Shown: positions 1 through 10,656 of the stretch, in pieces | Numbering within the stretch: the first letter of the stretch is position 1 | Layout of the letters: every line of letters begins with the position of its first letter | Made by a program: the position numbers and the translations under genes | The notes under the pieces: model-generated | The model's input: the letters and a program-made list of their open reading frames with translations, nothing else | Database searches by the model: none | Told to the model about the DNA's origin: nothing | Assembly (NCBI GenBank): GCA_963922205.1 | Contig: CAWUHX010000204.1 | Location: 124,001 to 188,000, forward strand | Length of the DNA: 64,000 nucleotides | Direction of reading: 5' to 3' | DNA from: Romanomermis culicivorax | Lineage: Eukaryota > Nematoda > Enoplea > Mermithida > Mermithidae

Positions 1-417
1 ATTTTAGTGTGATGTGCTAGCATGCAGGCCGCAGGTGCTAAGTGCTGAGTGGTGATGACATCTGCAGTGATGCCCCTAGAGCCGAAGAAACCAGTGTTGG
101 TGCAGACTTTGCAGCTGTGCAATGTGCATTTCCACGCTGTGGTTGTAGTCAGGTCTGAGCTAGGGACATACACTGTAATGTTCATGCGTCGTGGACTCCA
201 TGAAGATTGCGGTGGTTTACACTCTACACGCTGGGGCAACTCAAGTGGATGTCTGCTTCTTGAGAGACCACAAAATTGATACTGAGCCGCAGGTGCTGCC
301 AAACTCACCCCTAGGAACAGTGATGTCACTATGGTCAATTTTATTAGCAAAGACAACTGTACAAACGTAGTTTGTAAGTGATCACACATTTTCACGAATC
401 TGGCCTGATGGGCATTT
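1..417. other. No gene seen
   Basis: This stretch has short open frames on both strands but none resembles a known protein. It lies downstream, in minus-strand terms, of the decayed retroelement that begins at 418, so it may be more of that element. Confidence 0.4.
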
Positions 418-1149
418 TCAGATTTCCTCTTCGTTGCTGTCAGACGAGATGGGTTCCTGACCGGGGAAGTCAATGACCAACCCGCCGCATGGGTGGATTT
501 CCCGGAGGAGGCCGACGTCTGGCGACCGTGGGGCAACTGCCATTGGGAACGGTGATTCCTCAATAATGCTAATAACCTCATTAACCAGAGGTAAAGTCTC
601 ATCGACAGCCATGGGTTCGACGACGGGCGACTCGGTCGCAGCGGTCGGAGATGTGTCTTGGGCTGCTGCTGGCGATGTTTCTTGGGCTGCTGCCGGCGGT
701 GTAGGATCAGTTGTTGGTTCCTTTGCCGGAGGTGAGGAAGCAATGGTGACCGTCTCTGTTGGTGGTGTAGCGGCAACAGGTGGCCCTGCTGTCGGTGGTG
801 TAGCAGCGACAGCAGGCAGGAGAATCCGACTGGCCTGTTCGACTGCACGGTGGACGGCATCGACTGCCGGCGAGGATGGTTCCCCATCCAATAAGAACTT
901 ATCGACGGATGAGATTGTGATAGTCCCATTGGCGATGAACTTGAGTGCCTGTCGGGTGACCTCAGGTCGTAAGAGTCGCAGTGATACAGGTGCCGCAAGC
1001 ACCACGTCTGCGGCCGTGAGCGCTTTGACTTGCGACTGCTCGTTGAGCAGAGTCCACGGCAAATGTGGGTATTTCATGGCTAGGTCAACTGACCAGATGG
1101 CCAACATCGCGTCTTGGATGGGCGATGGTGCTGTGAACAAGAAATCCAT
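418..1149 (-). CDS. Pro/Ala/Thr-rich open frame of the retroelement, function unknown
   Basis: An open frame of 243 codons on the minus strand. The first 110 residues look folded; residues about 110-170 are Ala/Pro/Thr-rich and contain a short repeat of the form AAAQxTSP twice; the tail is acidic. I do not recognise a family. It lies where protease would be expected after gag, but I see no DTG or DSG active site. An opposite-strand frame (473-1189) overlaps it and is treated as a shadow. It may be non-coding. Confidence 0.35.
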   Translation of the reverse strand: MDFLFTAPSPIQDAMLAIWSVDLAMKYPHLPWTLLNEQSQVKALTAADVVLAAPVSLRLLRPEVTRQALKFIANGTITISSVDKFLLDGEPSSPAVDAVHRAVEQASRILLPAVAATPPTAGPPVAATPPTETVTIASSPPAKEPTTDPTPPAAAQETSPAAAQDTSPTAATESPVVEPMAVDETLPLVNEVISIIEESPFPMAVAPRSPDVGLLREIHPCGGLVIDFPGQEPISSDSNEEEI

Positions 1150-1794
1150 AGAGTCCTGGACTGAGATAGATTTCTGGTTTCTGTTCTAGGATCACCGGAA
1201 GAAGAAGGTAGTATACCTGTCAAGTTCATCGGCCCCACCAGGTCGATGACTTCCATAGCCGAATCTGTAGGGATCCCCGGCTGTGGTCCTGGAGTGACGA
1301 TGCGGGCCGGTGGCGCCGAACACGTCGTATTGGTGGCTGGAACTGACTCGGCAGTTGTAGTTTTTTGGGATGCAATACGATGCTAGGATATTAGCGTGAC
1401 CAACAAACTGGGGTGTCGTCGAGGGGTCCATGGTGACTGGCATTGCATATCTTGGTGGTGGCAGCGGTATGTCCGATACATGTATTGGTACTGGTACCTA
1501 GGCTGCTTGGACTACTGAAAATCCAATACTGATTACGCAGACAGGATAACACTGTTGTGAAGGATCTGCCAGGTGTTTAGCAAGTGCCTCTTCATCCAGA
1601 TAAAGAGGATCTGGGTGAGGAGGGCCATTGGTAGCCCCAACCAGGTTGTTGCGGCGTATGGGCTGCTGATATTGGTTCCCCATCCCGTTAGGAGGGTGAT
1701 AAGCATTTCCCTGATGATATACATTTGACCCCTGGGAAGAATAACCAGTATATTGGCAGTCATTCTCACCCATGTTTGCCGTATTGCGCTGCGG

Positions 1795-1890
1795 ACAGGC
1801 AGTTGATCAGTGCACTCGCACTTGACGACAATGAGGGCATGGCTTATCACATCGGTCCGTGGGATGGGCACGTGTACGACAAAAATAACA
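1795..1890 (-). pseudogene. Zinc-knuckle remnant of the same gag
   Basis: In one minus-strand frame, 1849-1890 encodes a clean C-x2-C-x4-H-x4-C knuckle. Immediately after it, 1795-1839 encodes a second, imperfect knuckle (C-x2-C-x5-H-x4-C) with an in-frame TGA between the His and the last Cys. Paired CCHC knuckles are typical of the nucleocapsid end of gag. They sit in a different frame from the open frames covering this stretch, so at least one frameshift separates them from the gag core. Confidence 0.6.
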
Positions 1891-2372
1891 GGGACTACCA
1901 TTAGCCGTGTTGTTACCGGGAGCGCACCAGTGGGACGCTGGGCCTGACAGTCGGCGTTGCTATCTGTACACAGTCTGTGGAAGAAGCATGTTTGAAGGTG
2001 TGCTCCTGATGAGCGTCGCCCGACAGACTGGTTTGGTGTCGATGGCTGTGAAGGCGGCATCTGCTGGATTGGCGCTGGTGCACGTTCCTGGGCCGTAAGC
2101 TTCGCTACGTGGGCTGTTAGCCTGGCCATTTCCTGTTACAAGCGGCGGACCTCATCCGCGGAGGATGATGACGCTTGAGCATTGCTCTGATAACTGTTGG
2201 CGCTTCTGTTAGGCATGTCCGGATTATATCTGGCAGGTTTAGGTTCTGAAGAGAAAACGGCATTAGATGGTGCAGTGTACCAAATCTCGTCCCGGAAGAT
2301 TTGGGATTCTGCGTAACAGGCTGCCTTGAGAGTCTCTTCAAGAGTCGTAAACTCCCTAAACTTGATCCTATC

Positions 2373-2957
2373 TCAGAGGACCGGTTTCAATCCACGCAGA
2401 AGGATAGGTTTGATGATAGAATCTCTGACATCCGTCGGGAGATCTGGATATGCTACCCTGGACAATCTCTTGAGGTGCTCAAGGTAGACTATCGCGAACT
2501 CAGTCGGCTTTTGCAGGCGATCTTGGATCAGCTGCTGATGTAGATCAGAGTCACGCCCTATCGGAAAATCTTTCTGTAGAAAAGCCGTAAACTCTTCATA
2601 GCGGGTAGGTTGTGGAGTGCTGCTGCTAAAGTCCCGGTAGGAGGCAAGAGCAGGACCCGTAAGGCATGACTCCAGAAAGGCGATTTTATACGCATGATCC
2701 ATTTGGCTTACACCCTGGAGTGTAAAGAAACGAGTGAGATGCAACATAAAATCAGTGATGGACTCACCAAAAGCACCTGAGAAGGTTGGAGGGGCCATAA
2801 AGCTGGACATGGGAAGGTGCCTCGGACCATTTATGGCCTCTAACTTTTGGTTGAGGGATCCAAGAGCATTCTCAAATCCTGCCTGGACCTTGTTCTCAAT
2901 CTGTGAAGGGAGATCAGTTTCCGACTTCACTTCATATCCGAGGATTTGTCCTCCCAT
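2373..2957 (-). pseudogene. Retrotransposon gag domain, decayed
   Basis: An open frame of 194 codons with the layout of the retrotransposon gag family: a PPTFSG-like entry near residue 57, then a helical region with a run like LESCLTGPALASYRDF, a DFP turn, and an LxxLKRLSRVAYPDLP stretch near the end. In live elements this protein packages the element RNA into particles. The frame ends before the nucleic-acid-binding part, which is found in other frames farther left, so the gene is broken by frameshifts. Gag identity rests on family pattern recognition, not on a search. Confidence 0.72.
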
Positions 2958-4355
2958 AAGGTGGTTAGAACAGACGTTCTTACCCGTGAAGCAATTAAGT
3001 CAAATTGAATAGAGAGCGGCTCACTGGTCTGTACAGGCTGGGTACTTAGACGGCAGGAATGACGAGGTGTCTCTATTGTGTAAAGTGAAAGTGAGTACTA
3101 CTTTTCCGAATTCGCGGCGAAAGAGCACGTGAATTCGAAAGATGCGTGGGCAACAGCATCTGTGACGTGAACTTGGTTTAGTTTAAGACTAGCGACCACG
3201 AAATGGAGCTAGAATGGGAATAAGATTGTAGGATGCAAGATCAGAGTACACCAGGGTGACGCAGAAGCGAATTTATGTGGTCGCCCGTGATGGGTATAGG
3301 CATGGCCTGATATATATGGGAATTGATCCCGACCCAAAGGATGTAGAGTTGGGGCCTGGACCCGGCAATTGGAATAGCTGAAAAGAGAGAAAGAGAGATA
3401 AGAAAGAGAGAAGAGGCGGTTTTCCCAGCCCAAAAATGAGGAGGGATTTTTCCTGGAGGTTCGACCATTTGTACTAGTTTACAAACTTTGGGGCGAGGTG
3501 GACTCATGGCTGACAAGATCCTACTCACCAGGAGTAGCCCATAAAGTGGCATAAAGTGAAAAGGATGTGAACAACTGAAAGTGAACTCAAAAGGGAGCAA
3601 TAAATAGGGACAAAACTAACTTACAAACCCAGTTATGCAAAGGGGTAGCGCAGTTACGCAACGGGCCTCACTCGCCAGGAGCGATTGCGATCTCTGTACA
3701 GTGTGATGGACTATGCAGAAGGTTCCGTGCTGGACGACATTCGCAAATAACTTACAGCCGTGTTTGAAACCGGAGGCCGCATTCCGAAGAGAACGGACAC
3801 TCTCCAGGAGTATTATATACAGCTGGTGGCCTGGTTGCCGATCACTGAGATGCAATGAGGCTCGCAGGTCACACAGTGGAAGAGAGAAAGAGCACGGGTA
3901 CCAAGGGTGCTATTCTGACACACTCAGTCAGTTAAGATAAATTTACTCTGGATATTTTGAGGGCGCACCCAAAAACATCTAAGGGATCACGGGTACAAGG
4001 TGTCCCTGGGTGAGTTATTGAGTGTAAATAACTGAGGCAAACCCAGTTATGCATTGAGGCGTACTCAATACCTTCGCTGAGGCGGACTCAACGGTGCCTA
4101 TTATATTACATGACTAACAGGGGTGGACCACGGAGGCGGACTTGGGGTCAGTGGCGACTTTAGCGCGGACATCGTTAAGCCAGTTAACGAAGACGTTCAA
4201 GTGAAGGAAATATGACAGGGGGTCCTATACACTCTAGGCCCAACTGGAGGCTGTGCCACGGTCCCTCGGGAACCACTATGGCGGGGACACTAAAGAAGAT
4301 CTATGTATGACAGCTCAGTGAGATGAAAGAGATGAGTGAATTTAGATAAGAAATT
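2958..4355. other. Non-coding stretch, no gene seen
   Basis: Short opposite-strand open frames overlap each other and none looks like a protein family. The plus strand is purine-rich around 3370-3420. Sense is uncertain; this could be leader or LTR of the minus-strand gag element, but I could not find a matching second copy in the window. Confidence 0.35.
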
Positions 4356-4359
4356 TACA

Positions 4360-5430
4360 AGAAGGCTGCTGAACACTTGCAGACGTCAAACACAGGCAGT
4401 ACTGACTGCGAGTGCCCACCATCTACATGAGTCAAGCAACCAACCCAGCTGAGGCCGAGTGTAACTCATTCAAACCTACAGTTAAAGCTTAAAGGCAGCC
4501 ATGTGCTGATCAATAGTGCCGCTACCCGGGCGGACAACCTGATCAGTATCATGGGCTAGAGAGCATCTCAGGTGGTGTATGTGTGTTGACTGATGTTTCC
4601 CAGGCATCAGTCCCAGACACACACCAACCCTTTGGCAAGAGCATCAGGTGATAGGGCCATGCGCCAACAACCACCTACGACTCAAGTGGAATACTCGAAG
4701 GACCGACAGTAACCTGGTGCTGACGTCAAAAGGTAGGGGGTATGAACCAACACATGACCTTGGTGCTGACTGCAGGTGCCTGGGATAAGAGTACCCGAGT
4801 ATCATGTCACAGTTGCAGATGCCAGGGGTAAGTGCCTAAGGCCAGCAGACCCCTGCAGTAACACGTAATGTTGCCGTTGCAGACATCAGATATAGGATCC
4901 TGTAACCTCAATTCCTGCTGCAGGAACATGATACATTGTCATTGCCGACGTCAGCAATAGGGCCCTGAAGCCAACTATCTGTATACAGTAACACGTGGTG
5001 TTGCCGTTGCTGACGTCAAAAGGTGGAACCGAGGGTCCCATACCCTAGGTCAATGACATGAGATGCGGTTGTTGCAGACGTCAGATGTGGGATCCGTAAG
5101 ACCTGCACATCTCTAAATAATGACACGTTGCACCACTATTGCTGACGTCACAGATGGGGTGTGGGAGACCAGCCAATCCTGCTGCAACAACGTGAGCTTC
5201 AGCTGTTGCAGACGTCAGGAGTCAGTACTGCAGGAGTATCAACCCAAAACAAAAACAAGTAGTGTTGCCATTGCTGATGTCAGGAGTAGAACCTGGAGGG
5301 CTACCCACCCCTTAAAGCAACAGCAAGTGAAGCGGCTGTTGCAGACGTCAGTGGTTGCGTCCATGAGGCTGAACCACATAATAACAACACGTAACGTTGT
5401 TGTTGCTGATGTCAAGGAGCATGACCCGTA
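4360..5430. repeat. Degenerate 66-bp satellite with a GACGTCA core
   Basis: A short core, TTGC followed by CTG, CAG or CCG and then ACGTCA (or ATGTCA/ACATCA), recurs about every 64-67 bp: cores lie near 4882, 4948, 5012, 5078, 5144, 5211, 5277, 5344 and 5408, with looser copies back to 4382. From 5012 rightward the core alternates strictly between CTGACGTCA and CAGACGTCA types, and the CTG units also carry an ACACGT-like block about 15-20 bp before the core. This suggests a 132-bp dimeric higher-order unit. TGACGTCA is the palindromic binding site of CREB/ATF-type bZIP factors; whether it acts so here is unknown. Confidence 0.75.
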
Positions 5431-5549
5431 AAGTCCCTGGTCCGAATGCAACAAACGGAAAATAGAAGAGAATAGAGTTTTACAGTAAGTTAAAATGAAG
5501 AAAAGAGAGACTTACATAAGAGTGTCATACTGTAGCCATGGCGTAAGAA

Positions 5550-5600
5550 AACAGAAATTTTTTTTTCTGTTTTTTTTTGTTTTTTTTTGTCTACCACTCA
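5550..5600. repeat. Poly-T tract
   Basis: Several runs of 8-10 T interrupted by single C or G. Simple low-complexity sequence. Confidence 0.8.
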
Positions 5601-6110
5601 GATGACAGAAAAAGAAAAATGGAGGAAAAAATAACAAAAAGGAGCAAAGACGAGATTGGTACATACGTGTGTTAAAGGTGTAAGCAGTAGGTGTAAAATT
5701 GGGGTCATGGACCACCAACAGTCAGGAGAGGCTGTCAACCCCTAGAGCAGTGATACCAGTACCCGCATATGGGTATATTGTAGTTACAGTACGGGAATGG
5801 TCACAGGCATACTGTAATGGCACCCACCCGGAGGGGTACAGTATACCACCCAATAGGTGAGAGAGGCGAAAGAAAGAAAAAAAATGAGGGGATTTACAAC
5901 ACAGACTAAATATGTAGAAGATACAAGATTACTCAGAGGAAGAATACAGAATACTCGATATATAACTCCACCTTGGGGGCTCGACTCTGAGGGAAATTTG
6001 ACTCAATGGGACAAATAACTTGACTCAGGGGGAATTTATTACTCATAGGGGCCATACACACGCATGAGATAATTATTTACACATATAGATCACATTTAGA
6101 TCACTGGTAA

Positions 6111-6390
6111 GGGCGATTTCCGTCTTACAGTAATAACACTCAATGTCAAGGGAAAATTTCTGACTTACAGTAAGAACACTCAATGTCAAGGGAAAATTTC
6201 CGACTTACAGTAGGAACACTCAATTTCAAGGGGAAATTTCCGACTTACAGTAGGAACACTTGATTTCAAGGGGAAATTTCCGACCTACAGTAATAACACT
6301 CCATTCCAAGGGAAAATTTCCGACCTACAGTGGTGATAATCCGAAATAAGGGACAGTCCCGACTCAATAGGCAGTATACCCGAATTGGGG
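6111..6390. repeat. Exact 40-bp tandem array
   Basis: Units begin at 6111, 6151, 6191, 6231, 6271, 6311 and 6351, each exactly 40 bp. The first six share the pattern GGRAAATTTCCGACTTACAG, then TARGAACACTCAATTTCAAG with few changes. The seventh is weak. Beyond 6390 the CCGACTTA motif keeps recurring at irregular spacing to about 6540, so the array appears to fade out rather than stop. Confidence 0.9.
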
Positions 6391-7432
6391 GGGGGGGGGG
6401 GTCTCCGACTTATTGGATGGCTAGTACCGGATTTTAAGGGGGCTTGTCCGACTTAAAATAAGAATTGACCCGACCTGGGGGTGGTTCCGACCCAAGGGTG
6501 AAGTTTTTGGCACTTAAGGGCGAGTGCCAGACTTAAGGTCGATTTTCCAGCCTCACCATGTCACGTTAATCGGGGGAGCTGGGGAGGTTTGGGTATCACA
6601 TCAGGTAGAACCTTGTTTTACCAGTCACATTGATGGTGAACCATATTAGATTGATCCTATTACAGTGAGTAATAGGCTAAGACTCCTGATGGATACTGGT
6701 GATCTCCCCATACTCCCTGTTTATTTGGGGGCCTAACCCCGCGAGTGGTGGCTACAGGGAGGCCTATACCTTTTCTCTGGTGTTGTCCTGGGGTCTTGCT
6801 GTAGGGTAATGGACAACGCCGCCAGGTTAGGTGTGACAATCCCCGAGTCCTGCTCAGTGAGAGTGGGGACAAGGTCACCCGTAAAATGACCTGATTTGTG
6901 GGACCCGATTATGAACCAGACAGTCCCTTTTTAGCCCAAACCTGAGAGGTGAGAGCCCTACCTATCTGGCGGGACCTGGGAAACCGACTTAAGAAGGGTT
7001 CCCCAAAAATACCCCACAATAACAATAATCCCCTGAGAAGACTCACTTAGTCCTGTTCTTCCAAAGGATTTGACGAAATGGGCGGCAGGTCCCTGGGAAC
7101 TTTCGGTTTTCTGACAAGGAACGGGGATGCGATCCACACGGTTCTTGGGCAACGGGTGTTGACGATTGGGAGACGACTCTCGATTATTCTTCTGTTAACG
7201 GGGGCGGTCAGAAACCTGGCACGGATGGGCGACGGGTACTGTATGTAGAATAGGCGGCGTACGCAGTAAGAGATGCAAGTCTATGCAAATATATTTGAAA
7301 TGAAAGGCGGCGGACGCAAACGGGTATAAAAATATGCAAATTCGAAGAGCGGCGGACGGGGAGTTACAACAACGGAATCGAAACTTGGGTGAACCCAAAA
7401 ATGAGCCAGGAATGAACCAAGAATGAATGAAA
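6391..7432. other. No gene seen; degenerate repeat continuation
   Basis: It contains a run of G at 6389-6401 and scattered CCGACTTA-like motifs from the neighbouring array. Short minus-strand open frames show no family resemblance. Confidence 0.4.
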
Positions 7433-7474
7433 AGTTAAAGAAACATGTCCTTAAAAGGACATGTTTCTTTAACT
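7433..7474. repeat. Near-perfect 42-bp palindrome
   Basis: Two perfect 20-bp arms, starting AGTTAAAGAAACATGTCC on the left, are separated by only AA. It would fold into a very stable cruciform or RNA hairpin. It lies at the boundary between the base-balanced left part of the window and the AT-rich remainder. Confidence 0.9.
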
Positions 7475-7579
7475 AAAACTGTTTGGCTACAGCTGCAGCT
7501 TGGGTGGAGTTTCTTGGCATCCAAGCTAACTTGTGCAGCTAGACGCGGTGCAGAAGATGCCTATGTGCACATAGACATT

Positions 7580-7645
7580 TTTTCGCTCACATGCGTTTAG
7601 CATTGGGGCCGACTGCAGTGCCTATGCTAAGCATATGAGCGTCTC
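7580..7645. repeat. Imperfect inverted repeat
   Basis: CGCTCACATGCGTTTAGCAT on the left pairs with ATGCTAAGCATATGAGCG on the right, around a loop of about 20 bp, with one substitution and one extra base. Confidence 0.6.
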
Positions 7646-7649
7646 TAGC

Positions 7650-9320
7650 TAAAACTTCTTAGCTAGTCGTTTTTGCGTAACAAAAATGACGCTTGTTTTT
7701 GTGATAAGAGGTGCATGGAATGCACCAAAAATAGCCATGTGCTTGTGGAGACGGTTGGTGGAAGTTTTATAGCTAAAGGGCCTACTGTAGCCCGCGTGCA
7801 TGAAGAAATAAAATACAACGGAAACGAAACATAGAAATGCATGAAAAATATAAAAACAAATGCAAAATGCATGTGTAGAAGTAAAACAAACGAAAAATGA
7901 ATGAGTAATAAACAAAACATGGAAAAATAAAGTGTTGACATGATTTGGATCACGTGGCGTTGAAGAAATTGAGCGGCACGTGACAACATGTATCTTATGA
8001 CCATACAGAGAACTTTTTCAAATGTTAATTCAGGGTATTGCTGATAACATGCAGAAAATCGGATGGTCATTCTCCAGCTTACATGAGCAGAATCAGGGGT
8101 GAAGTCAGCAAACGAGAGTTGGAATTCCCCACAACTACCCTGCACCATTTTAATTCCTACTTTTCGCAGATTCCATGAACACGTAACCATGTTCGCTTCT
8201 GAGCATACATCTTATACAGCCCCCATGATCTGCTGAATGGCACTTCAATTCTTCTCAACTCACCGCGAATATATGCGGAACATGGCAGTACTTTTGTGGT
8301 TTCCACATGAAGTAAAATACAACCAATTTGTGTAGTTCTGCCACATACAATGTAAAAATCATATGATTCATGTACATTGGAGTCGCCGTCCACTATTAAC
8401 CTATGAAATATGCGTTTTATGAACTTTGATGAAGTCCGAGAGCTCATTGAGAGTAAATGGTGTGAGGTCAGGTTGTCTTCCGGTCAAATTTATTCTCAGA
8501 CATATCGGCAGAAAAAAGTCGTGAAACTTCTGGTAAAATTCACAACCAACTGAATAATGAACTATGTAACTAAATTTAAGCACGTAGTAACGAAGTCGCT
8601 GAAGCTTTTCAAAGGCGGTGTGTGACGCTGTTACCATCAAAATTTGTTTTTTTTAAATCAGTAGCATCGGTATAGCATAGGAATTTGGGGGCGGTCGTCC
8701 ACTTTTTTTCAAAAGTGCTCAGAACTTAGTCAAAATTGATTACGATGCTAAGAACTTCGTTCTTAGATGTTTCTCAATAATTTTTCTTAATATTTGCACA
8801 CAATAATTTCTTGCACGCATAATTTTTTCATGAAATGAAAAAAAAATCCAAAAATAAAAATTCTGATAGTGGGCAGGCATAGGGGGATCCCCAGAAACAT
8901 TGTAGTTGTGTCGTCGATAAAGGCGACTTTTGATATCAAACATTTCAAACGGCGTCTCATGATGCACGTTCATGTTCAAATGAAATGACCGCTCAACGTA
9001 CAGAAAAAAATCAAAGTTAATCGTCATTTGCCGAATAACTGAACATTCTTAAAATAATAGTAATTGCTGTTTAAGAATGATAAGATTTGTATTATGGTAC
9101 GAACGCAAAATTAACATTTTTGACCATTTTTTGTTCAAAAATGACGCAGAAATTTTTCAGCTTTTTCATCCAAAAGAATAAATTTGCTTGTCATTCCTAA
9201 GATGGTGGCATGGCAACCATTGGCTAGATTATCCAAATGTCAGAGACATCGTTTACAGAAGCATAAGAGTCCCGCTTGGTCCAAGCAAATTGCAAACTTT
9301 TTGTACCTTTTGAAACTTTT
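7650..9320 (-). other. Unassigned stretch with overlapping minus-strand open frames
   Basis: Minus-strand open frames at 8401-8640, 8157-8447 and 7663-8190 follow one another in different frames and have ordinary amino-acid composition up to about 7960, after which the translation turns into aromatic low-complexity residues. This could be an old coding relic or an intron-containing gene, but I recognise no domain and no consistent set of splice sites. I therefore do not call a gene. Confidence 0.25.
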
Positions 9321-9327
9321 CTAAGTA

Positions 9328-10555
9328 CCGTAAACCGGGCTGACTTAAGCCACTTTTCACGAAAAAGTTTTGAACTTTTCTCCATATCTTCACAAATACA
9401 AGTCCGATTTTCATGAAACATGATCAGTTTTGTAGAGCAATGATCAGTTATTCATAATGAAGCAGCGTAGTGGGTCAGATTTGACTCACTGCGCTGTTTT
9501 TTTAAAAATCGCTGGGTGGCTCAAGTCGCCCCGGGATGGGGTGACTTGAGCCACGTAATAAAAAATAATGGTAAAAATGTATTTTGGACCAATTAACCCC
9601 CTTACAAGAGTGAGATGAGCCACTGAGCATGTTTTAAAAAACTTTATTCCTAAGTCACTTCAGTATAAACGCACAAATAGAAAGAAAAATGGCAATTATG
9701 GCATTGCAACGCGATCGAGATCATAAAATCGAGAATTGAGCAAAAATCAATGAAACTGACAAATATTGACCAGTATTACGTCTTGATTAGTCAATTTTTC
9801 TGTTCGAATCAAACACCAAAAATGAAAATTTGGGTTTTCAATCACCATACCTGATACCTGTAAGAGGTCCGACCAGTTGGGACCCAAAATTTTGGGGAGG
9901 ATGGTCGAAAAACCACCCAAAAAATCGAAAAAATTTCGAAAATTTTCCCAAGAAAGCCACTTTTTTCCTGATTTTTTCCAATTTTTCCGAGTTTGGGGTG
10001 GCGGGGGGTTGGGTATAGGGTTGACCAAGTTGGGGGTGGGGGTCCCCCCCCCCAATTACCGGTATGTCAATCACTCTGAATGAAAGTGGAAGTTAAATAA
10101 GACACTTAATAAGAAAATTCATAAAAAGTATTTGTCGAAAAACGCATTTTTAAAAAGTGGCTCAAGTCGCCCCAAAAAATCACCAAACACTGGGGTGAGA
10201 TAAGCCACCTCTTTTCTGCGAAATTTGGGCTTCGCTTTGCAAAAAGCAGTAATTAAAAAAATGCGCGAGCCTTTCAACTTTAATTTTAAAAAAAGCATCT
10301 CGCGTCAAAAAAATTCACTGAGATACAGTCCTTATTATAGTACCTTACTTTTTTTCGATTGACGTATGCCTCGCTTCAAAATTAAACAGAACCACAACGT
10401 GGCAAAGTTAGAAAATAAACTATAATACATCTGAAACAGCAAAGACAGTTGTATATTATGGATGTAGTTAGTGTGCCTAATGACGATTGGTTATGTTGAA
10501 ATTATCGATTGAATCTTTTTCCCGGCCAAGTGGCTCAAGTCACCCCAGTTTACGG
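9328..10555. mobile_element. TA-flanked TIR transposon (Tc1/mariner-like MITE)
   Basis: The ends are inverted: the left begins CCGTAAACCGGGCTGACTTA and the right is the reverse complement of CCGTAAACTGGGGTGACTTG, agreeing over about 28 bp with four mismatches. TA lies directly outside each end (9326-9327 and 10556-10557), as expected for Tc1/mariner-type insertion. Inside, the motif GTGGCTCAAGTCGCCCC recurs in both orientations, for example as a hairpin at about 9513-9553 and again near 10157. No transposase frame is visible, so it is non-autonomous. A smaller MITE (9846-10066) is nested in it. Confidence 0.8.
9846..10066. mobile_element. CATACCTG-family MITE, nested
   Basis: It starts CATACCTG and ends CCGGTATG (inverted), and is flanked by an 8-bp direct repeat TCAATCAC at 9838-9845 and 10067-10074. 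The inside alternates G-rich and C-rich blocks (a TTGGGGGTGGGGGTCCCCC-like end) with A/T runs. An 8-bp duplication suggests movement by a hAT-type transposase. It lies inside the TA-flanked element 9328-10555, so it inserted later. Confidence 0.85.
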
Positions 10556-10656
10556 TACCCATTCTTTTCTCCATCCATGATTACAGGATTGAACGAGATG
10601 ATTTATTAATGGATTTTCATAGTAAATGCAAGTTGGCGCACTAGAAAAAATCACCT

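Larger units (their letters stand above)
418..2957 (-). mobile_element. Decayed Ty3/gypsy-type gag region
   Basis: A minus-strand retroelement fragment read from 2957 leftward. It has a gag domain (2373-2957), zinc-knuckle codons in another frame (1795-1890), and a Pro/Ala/Thr-rich open frame (418-1149). The order gag core, zinc knuckles, low-complexity tail fits the gag half of an LTR retrotransposon. I see no protease, reverse transcriptase or integrase to the left before the window ends, and found no LTR pair, so it is truncated or continues outside. Frame changes and stops between the pieces show it is not functional. The flanking 1-7.4 kb shares its fairly even base composition, unlike the AT-rich gene region. 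Confidence 0.7.

Noticed and set aside
473..1189. Plus-strand open frame of 238 codons
   Set aside because: It lies opposite the minus-strand retroelement frame, and its Gly/Ala/Val-rich repeats are the complement of that frame's Pro/Ala/Thr-rich part.
4360..6390. Regular repeats as a CRISPR array
   Set aside because: The units are contiguous or drifting tandem repeats without unique spacers, and the window is animal nuclear DNA.
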